A stretch of DNA of 64,000 bases from Asterias rubens (taxonomy: Eukaryota; Echinodermata; Asteroidea; Forcipulatida; Asteriidae). The notes below the pieces were generated by a model that was not told the origin of the DNA, searched no databases, and saw only the letters and a list, made by a program, of their open reading frames with translations. This document shows positions 57,940-64,000 of this stretch, piece by piece. The DNA lies in assembly GCF_902459465.1 (NCBI RefSeq), contig NC_047078.1, positions 7,712,333 through 7,776,332 on the forward strand, read 5' to 3'. Each line of letters begins with the position of its first letter. The stretch's first letter is position 1. The position numbers and the translations under genes were made by a program.

Positions 57940-58765
57940 ACTCCATAGAGAATGTCTCTCGAGTTCCCAAAAATATTCTGTAGAGTATAGTAAAACAAGT
58001 GCTCAAAAGAATACAATCTACCCAGCATATACGAGTTTTTTTGCAAAATATGTGCGTTACATTGATACCTCACCATGGCATGGCATGCATCAATTGCGTA
58101 GGCTTTGCGCTTCATTAATGTGCTCACTGAAATCACTGTGCTATGAACAACTTCGCAATTTACTCCGCGGTAGTAGAGAAGTCTCGCGAATTAAACAATA
58201 TTTTGTATGTAGCAAGACACTTTCTCAAAAGAACATTATCTACCTAGCGAGTAGCCATATGGTGTTACCGTGAAATACATTACATTGATACCTCACCATG
58301 CCATGCCTCAAATCCCATAATTATGTAAGCTCGTACTTAAAGACACTGGAAACCTTTGGTAATTGTCAAAGACCAGTCTTCTCACTTGGTGTATCTCAAC
58401 ATACATGTATGCCCCAAATTATAAACCTGTCGAAATTTGAACTCAATTGGCCGTCAAAGTTGTGAGATAATAATGGAAGAAAAAACACCCTTGTCACACA
58501 AAGTTGTGTGCTTTAAGGTGCTTGATTTCGAGACCTCATGCGTGAGGTCTCAAAATCAATTAAAATATTTTACCGAGAATTTACTTCTTTCTCAAAAACT
58601 ATGTTCTTCAAAGGGAGCCGTTTCTCACAATGTTTCATACTATCAACAGCTCTCCATTGCTCGTTACCAAGTAAGTTTTTATGCAAACAATTGTTTTTTT
58701 AGTAATAACCAATAGTGTCCAGTGCCTTTAATGTGCTCACTGAAATCACTGTGCTATGAACATCC
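57940..58765. repeat. Tandem segmental duplication, one copy with a T1 insert
   Basis: Blocks shared by both halves include TACATTGATACCTCACCATG (58056 and 58284), CTCAAAAGAA(T/C)A (57993 and 58224) and TTAATGTGCTCACTGAAATC continuing to CTATGAAC (58114 and 58728). In the second half a T1 MITE (58341-58727) sits exactly at the TTAA of that last block. Confidence 0.85.
58341..58727. mobile_element. T1 MITE with a paralogous empty site
   Basis: TTAA at 58337 and 58728. It starts AGACACTGGAAACCTTTGG and ends AATAGTGTCCAGTGCCT. The unoccupied target is the duplicated sequence at 58114, with a single TTAA followed by TGTGCTCACTGAAATC. Confidence 0.92.
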
Positions 58766-59333
58766 TTTCAATTTTGTTACCTGATCATATTGCAACTTCT
58801 CAGCGGAAATGGACCAACCTCCAAGTAAATTACATCTGCCAAAGATCATAACATCAGCTTCACATAGGTCACTTAATTCACAACAAGAACTTAACATGGG
58901 GAGCGTGACTGGTATGTGATGTAATGTCATCCTAACAGTCTACGATTCCTAGTCTATATTTAAACGGATGAACCCGGTGGCCTATATTCACCAATGACAT
59001 CAAATAATCCATAACTCCTCACCTGTCTTTGTGGTCATTCAAGAAAGAATACTTAAATCATTCAATCAGACTATTTACTCTATTCTAGTTTAACCTTGGG
59101 AGTTAGAAACTCTAATGGCTTGATAAAAACGAAGAAGTGTTTACTACTTTCATGGGAATAAAAGTAATTTTGTTTGACATCCGGTCAATTATGAAGTTAG
59201 TGAAGAGTGGGCTGAACCTTTTTGCTAGAACAAAGTAAGGGGTTCTACGAACCTTGAATAATCTAATCTTAAGTAGTATTTGTTTGTTTGTTTGTCTCTT
59301 TTTAATAGATTATTTTCATTTAAAATGCTTTAA

Positions 59334-59717
59334 GGCAGTGGACACTGTTGGTAATTGTCAAAGACTACATGTAGCCTTCACAGTTTGTGTATCTCAACAT
59401 ATGCATAAAATAACAAACCTGTGAAAATTTGAGCTCAATCGGTCATCGAACTTGCGAGATATGAATAAAAGAAAAAAACACCCTCGTCACACGAAGGTGT
59501 GTGCGTTTAGATGGTTGATTTCGAGACCTCAAGTTCTAAATCTGAGGTCTCGAAATCAAATTCGTGGAAAATTACTTCTTTCTTGAAAACTATGGCACTT
59601 CGGAGGGTGCCGTTTCTCACAATGTTTTATACCATCAACCTCTCCCCATTACTCGTTACCAAGTAAGGTTTTACGCTAATAATTATTTTGAGTAATTACC
59701 AATGGTGTCCACTGCCT
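59334..59717. mobile_element. T1 MITE, full length
   Basis: TTAA at 59330 and 59718. The first A of the terminus is lost (GGCAGTGGACACTGTTGG). The centre is GAGACCTCAAGTTCTAAATC, then TGAGGTCTCG. It is oriented as the 57302 copy. Confidence 0.9.
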
Positions 59718-61161
59718 TTAAAGAAAAACGTTTTAGGATCGGGTAATTATTTCTTGCCTTTCAAAGCTAAGCCCCTTTTAATTTGAAAATGTTACCCTAA
59801 CATTATAGAAAGTTAGGCTATGGATTTAAAAATAGGTTTCACTTTTAAACATTTTCCCCATACAAAAATAATACCTTCTGGTCGTAAGCTATACATGCAC
59901 AGTGTGCTCTTTCAAAATAGTTATCACTTTAAGTGTCAAAATTGGTATTGAATTTGGCTTGCTCAAATACCAAACAATAAAACCAGGAATAAATTCTACT
60001 TTATGAATGCTTACAGATGAGATTCAATTCCTAAGAATCATCGTCAAACTTTGAGGCAATGCTTACCAAATAATTCTAAGCACAAAATTCCTCAGTAAGC
60101 AGCATAATGAATTATAGCTGTTTAGCAGAAAATTCTGCTTAGCAAATTACTTGTGTAAGCAAGAAATGACAGGGGTACCAGTCGCAGTAATGGTAACTAT
60201 GTGGTCTTCTAGCCGGTTACCTCTTTTTGCTAAACAAAATATTTTTTCTGTTAAGCAAGTTTTTGCGCTTTGCAAGTTTTGTGCTTAAAGACTTTATGCA
60301 ATTGGGCCCTGAGCTTATTAATTTTGAAGCCTGATTACCAACAAATTCTGTGATGTTGGCATCCAGTAAGGCGCAGAATTATGAAGTTGAGCTCAGACTC
60401 TCTACTGGATTAGGGATCCAAAACTTGAGGTACGGAAGCCCATCCTTCAATGAAATCTCAGACCTGTCTCTTAGAAACTTGTCACATGGTCATAATTTGA
60501 TGATTCACTTTCCATTTTCTGGGAGAGGAACTGGAGACCCTGTTTTTGTTATTTCTAAGAGATTTATAGAATCGAGATTATGAGAGGATGTCAGGGGCTT
60601 GTGACATAAAGGTCAATCTGGACTAATAAAATAGAAATTGACGCTGTAAATTTCCCAGAAGTGTTATTGCATTTGTGTGACCTTTAAAACCCTGAAAGGA
60701 AGATTTGTCACATCATATTTATTTCCTTATGATGAAATCTAGTGAACTGAATTTTGAATTTCATATTAAAGGCACAGCGACTTCAGGCCTGAAGCCTTTC
60801 TCGGGCATCTGAAGGTTTACCCACTAAAGGTCCCTTGGTATATAGACTTGATGACTAGTCGTTAGGCGCTGCCTATTTTGTCTGCCGTTCATGCAACAGT
60901 CACAGTGCGATTATACACATATGCAACGGTCGTAGGAAGCACGTAACTGCGACTAACTAACACGTGTACTGGGATCGAGGGTGTGTGTACCGTCCCCGTA
61001 ACTGCACCGCGCTCCAAATGCACCGTGCTTAACAATTACCGTCTTGACTTCAAGACTACTTGGTATAGGATGTACTGAATCCGATATGATATATATACAA
61101 TGTGAAGGCCTGTATGCTTCGTTTTGAGAGGGCAAAGGCACCTAGGCAAGGGCACCTATGA

Positions 61162-61541
61162 GTAAGCTTGGGCGATATCGATTTATTTTATTCACGATAT
61201 ATATATGTATCGTCGACAATATATTGCGATCTCGATATAATCGCGATTATTTAAATTTGACATCATCAGTCTTCAAACTCTCAGTGAAAGTTTCAGAAGA
61301 GACAGTCATAGCATAAGAGAGGTGTTCTAATGACCTATTCTTCTGGTTTTACTCCAAACCTATGTGGTGCAAGATGTCTCAGCTAGGAAATACATCGCGA
61401 TATTGCGATACCTAGTTGATATCGCGATATATCGCGATTTATCGATATTTCGATTAAAACCAAATCGATCTGATATCGAAATCGTTTACAAATTAGTATC
61501 GCGATATTCGATAATATCGTGGTATCGCCCAAGCTTAGCTT
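61162..61541. mobile_element. hAT-like MITE inside a G3 element
   Basis: 380 bp starting GTAAGCTTGGGCGATATCGA and ending ATCGCCCAAGCTTAGCTT, filled with ATATCGCGAT-type repeats. An 8-bp duplication ACCTATGA flanks it (61154-61161 and 61542-61549). It splits a G3 copy between AAGGGC and TGAAATTGTAAATTTCTACT. Eight-bp duplications are characteristic of the hAT superfamily. No transposase is present. Confidence 0.85.
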
Positions 61542-62598
61542 ACCTATGATGAAATTGTAAATTTCTACTGGAGCATTTCAAGGGCACCAAGGCAATGACC
61601 ATGGGGCCTGGAGGCATGCAATCACCTTTGTTGCCTTAATGTAGTATCAGGCCCGAAACATGCAAACCTTTTTCAAAACCAAGTTGAATCGATTGTTCAA
61701 GACTATCTCATCCTATAGTATTTCCACCTCCAAGATTCATTCAGAGTTAATATGTAGACCCCTGGGTCAAAATACAAAGTTTGTACTATACTTGACCATC
61801 AGTGACCCGTACAGCTATTGGCCAAACCCAAGGCCTTTGGTCAAATTCTTGGACTTCAAGGAATGATGAACCAAATACCAAGGGTAATTAGTGTGAGTTC
61901 AGGCGGCTCGCTAGTTACTGGTCTGATGTTAGTATGGATGGTTAGATCATTCTACTTTCACGGTTAGAGCCACTGGCCATATCATTGATTAATCGGTACA
62001 GAGGAATGGCATGTGATTCACAGATGGTTTGGAAATTGGCCAATTGGTGTACAGGTGGCCAATTGCTTACAGTTGACATTGAACTTCACCAGGTTAGTGC
62101 TTGATGGATTCTCAGTTGGATGATTGATTTCTGATTGGGCTATGGATTAGTGATTAGCCAAATGACCCATGATTGGCTCATCATATTTCAAACTAGTCTC
62201 AAACATACTAGGCTCAGTTGCAGTCACTGTGTGGACATAAAATTGTATTCGTAAACTCTGAAAATAACATTGTGTGGACGTATGTACAAGTCCAAAGAGT
62301 GTTTTTAAGTCACGGCATTATGTGGACCTCTTTGGTCTCGGGTCCACACTTCGTATGGAGGCTTACGTACATGTAGCATTAAAACATGACTGTCTGTGAT
62401 TGGTCCAGGGGTCGATTGCATAATGATAATCCTAACTTAGTATTTATTTAGTCCCTGCCCGACTGCGTGGGTTTTTCCCTACTACATGTATGGGGGTTTT
62501 CCTCCCACGTCTTAAACTGAAATTTCTTCATTATCTTCCTAACAAAAAGTTGGTGTGTGATGTTTCCAATAAGATACTTTGCCAACTATATCATGGAA

Positions 62599-63001
62599 GG
62601 GTCGTGGCCGAGCAGTTAAGAGCACCGAATTCAAACTCTGGTATTTGTTACCAGCAGAGTGTGGGTTCGAATCCCACAGCCGCGGCACTTGTGTCCTTAA
62701 GCAAGACACTTAACCATTGCTTCGTCCTTCGGATGGGACATTAAGCCAGTGTTCCCAGTTAGTCCCCGCTTGTAAAAGAACCCAGTGCACTTATCAAAAG
62801 AGAAGTGGTTCGCCTCATTGTTCCTGGCTGTGGCAGCTGTATGCGCCGTAACACTTCGTAAACCCTTGTAAGGTGCTACATAATTGGGTCTCAGAATTAA
62901 TAACTTCAATAACCTATCTTTCTGAAAGTTTGTATTACTTAACGCCTTGAGTACCTTGTTTGGTAGATACATGTCGTATATATAAGACTTCGATATTATT
63001 A
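62599..63001 (+). mobile_element. SINE with class II tRNA head and Deu/V-like core
   Basis: The head is tRNA(Leu/Ser)-like: GTGGCCGAGCAGTTAAGAGC (A box), a long variable arm, GTGGGTTCGAATCCCACAGC (B box with T-arm) and a closing GCGGCAC. The core follows: CCTTAAGCAAGACACTTAAC, then CGGATGGGACATTAAGCC, the motif shared by Deu-domain and V-SINEs from echinoderms to vertebrates. The tail is ATATATAAG...TATTATTATT. It ends exactly where a T1 copy begins. Confidence 0.85.
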
Positions 63002-63005
63002 TTAA

Positions 63006-63209
63006 AGGCAGAGGACACTATTGGTAAATACTCAAAATAATTATTAGCATAACACCTTACTTGGTTACGAGTAACGAGTAATGGGGAGAGGTTGATTATT
63101 ATCTCGCAACTTCGACGACCAATTGAGCTGAAATTTTCACAGGTTTGTTATTTTATGCATATGTTGAGATACACCAAGTGAGAAGAATTACCAGTAGTGT
63201 CCAGTGTCT
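63006..63209. mobile_element. T1 MITE, deleted centre
   Basis: TTAA at 63002 and 63210. It starts AGGCAGAGGACACTATTGG and ends AGTAGTGTCCAGTGTCT. The left arm passes from GGGGAGAGGTTGAT directly to TATTATCTCGCAACTTCG, so the whole hairpin centre and parts of both arms are missing. Confidence 0.85.
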
Positions 63210-63654
63210 TTAACTATACAATTCAGATTCAGATAGTTGAAGTTTTGCTGCATGTGTAGACGGACTGTAGTCTGTGAATGCAACTGTTACGTTAGTGATT
63301 GGTAAGAGCAACAACTGCGGTCTTGACCCAAAATATAATCACAGCGGCCCACCAGGAAGGAACACTGTGTGATAAATGGACCCCTAGCTAGGAGCTTAAT
63401 TTACCAAAACACTCAAAGACTTGGTATTGTTTATGGGATGTTATGATAGCATGCTGTTATATGTACATTCGAACATGATGAACTGCCATGCTACACGCAC
63501 ACAGACAACATAAAAATAATATTGTGTAAGTTTGTTTCTTCAAAATGATAAGAAAGTCAATATAATCTTGATTGCAAGAATGATATTGTTTGGTTTTACT
63601 CAGTACTTTCCTGAGTTCTTTAAAAAAAAATCAACAGGTATATGTCTTGGGTGT

Positions 63655-63725
63655 GACTTGAACCCAAGACCTTTGCCAATCTAGAAGAGTAGAGTCATAC
63701 ACCGTCTTACCAACTAAACATCCAA
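63655..63725 (-). repeat. tRNA-like segment (SINE remnant)
   Basis: Minus strand: TTTAGTTGGTAAGACGGTGT (A-box-like) and CTTGGGTTCAAGTCACACC (B-box-like), about 35 bases apart. A related sequence is at 49860-49900 (GTGGGATTGGAACCCACGAT). Confidence 0.55.
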
Positions 63726-64000
63726 GTTTGCCTGGTAGCTAGAGGCAGTTTGAATCCTATAGAGGCAGTGTGAGTCCTTACACATCGATGTTAGGGTAAA
63801 ACCAAATAATATTTTTTTTTATCCCTATGCAAATTTAAAGACCTGCTTGAACGAAAATGTCAAGTCGTGAACTTTGCTGAATTCCACTTAAAATGTTTTC
63901 GATGAATAAGGAAATCGAGTCATATGATTATAAATAGGTTTCAATTGTGTAAAAAAACAATCATTTTGTATGCCCTTGTCCAGAGCTTTTCTGCGAGATT

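Larger units (their letters stand above)
49746..64000 (+). other. Intron 6 of the matrix gene (continues past the window)
   Basis: More than 14.5 kb without a recognisable exon. It holds a tRNA-like segment (49860-49900), (AAT)n tracts (50462, 50780), G4 pieces (51240-51540, 60050-60310), G1 (52932), G2 (52490, 54968), T1 copies (51613, 53949, 56528, 57302, 58341, 59334, 63006), a T4 copy (55601), a G3 split by a hAT-like element (61110-61650) and a Deu-type SINE (62599). From 63210 to the end only a tRNA-like segment (63655-63725) is seen. That the whole stretch is intron is inference from the absence of a stop or last exon. Confidence 0.55.

Overview
The window is eukaryotic nuclear DNA from a repeat-rich metazoan. 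It is AT-rich, its one clear gene is broken into small exons by introns of 1.3 to 13 kb, and most of the rest is short non-autonomous DNA transposons and SINEs. A secreted fibrillin-type matrix gene together with a SINE carrying a Deu/V-like core points to a marine deuterostome. An echinoderm, perhaps a sea star, is my best guess, but this is inference. There is one 100-base N gap (15640-15739).

Genes. The only confident gene is the 5' end of a secreted extracellular-matrix protein on the + strand. Six coding exons join in consistent phase: 19450-19634, 29144-29229, 32701-32832, 45943-46188, 47893-48012 and 49283-49420. They encode a signal peptide, a furin-like RVRR site, a fibrillin-type FUN segment (C..S..YICCPGW), a first EGF-like segment (PVCRGSCGDGTCSAPNTC), a Ser/Tyr/Gln-rich linker, an EGF repeat, a calcium-binding EGF (DIDEC...) and a shortened 4-Cys EGF-like unit. 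The gene continues beyond the window. Weaker exon candidates lie at 14237-14283, 15179-15268, 17133-17209 (minus) and 17722-17824.

Left flank, 1-13 kb. It holds a 4 x 56 bp tandem repeat, an element with ~200 bp inverted arms (2500-4245), a compound minisatellite (5866-8268) whose main unit is a perfect 15-bp-arm hairpin, and a broken piggyBac-type transposase (8269-9482, minus). The transposase is cut off by the hairpin array and interrupted by one TGA at the position of a conserved Trp.

Mobile-element layers. At least six palindromic MITE families are flanked by TTAA and begin with AG. I label them T1 (AGGCAGTGGACAC), T2 (AGGAACACGTTGCC), T3 (AGGAACGTTAC), T4 (AGGTTCTGTGTAC), T5 (AGCCATTGGAC) and T6 (AGTCACCTG). 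T1 has at least 16 copies here. Four other families recur: G1 (GTCGATTTCACAAAG), G2 (GGGCACCACGGCAATTG), G3 (GGGCACCAAGGCAATG) and G4 (GGGCCCAATTTCAT). They are nested in each other often enough to read relative ages: T1 inside G4, G1 inside T1, a hAT-like element inside G3, G3 inside a large palindrome, and T5 plus T1 side by side inside another element. A short repeat carrying a histone-mRNA-type stem-loop occurs three times.

The introns of the matrix gene are filled by these elements. One tandem array even begins at the exon 6 splice donor.
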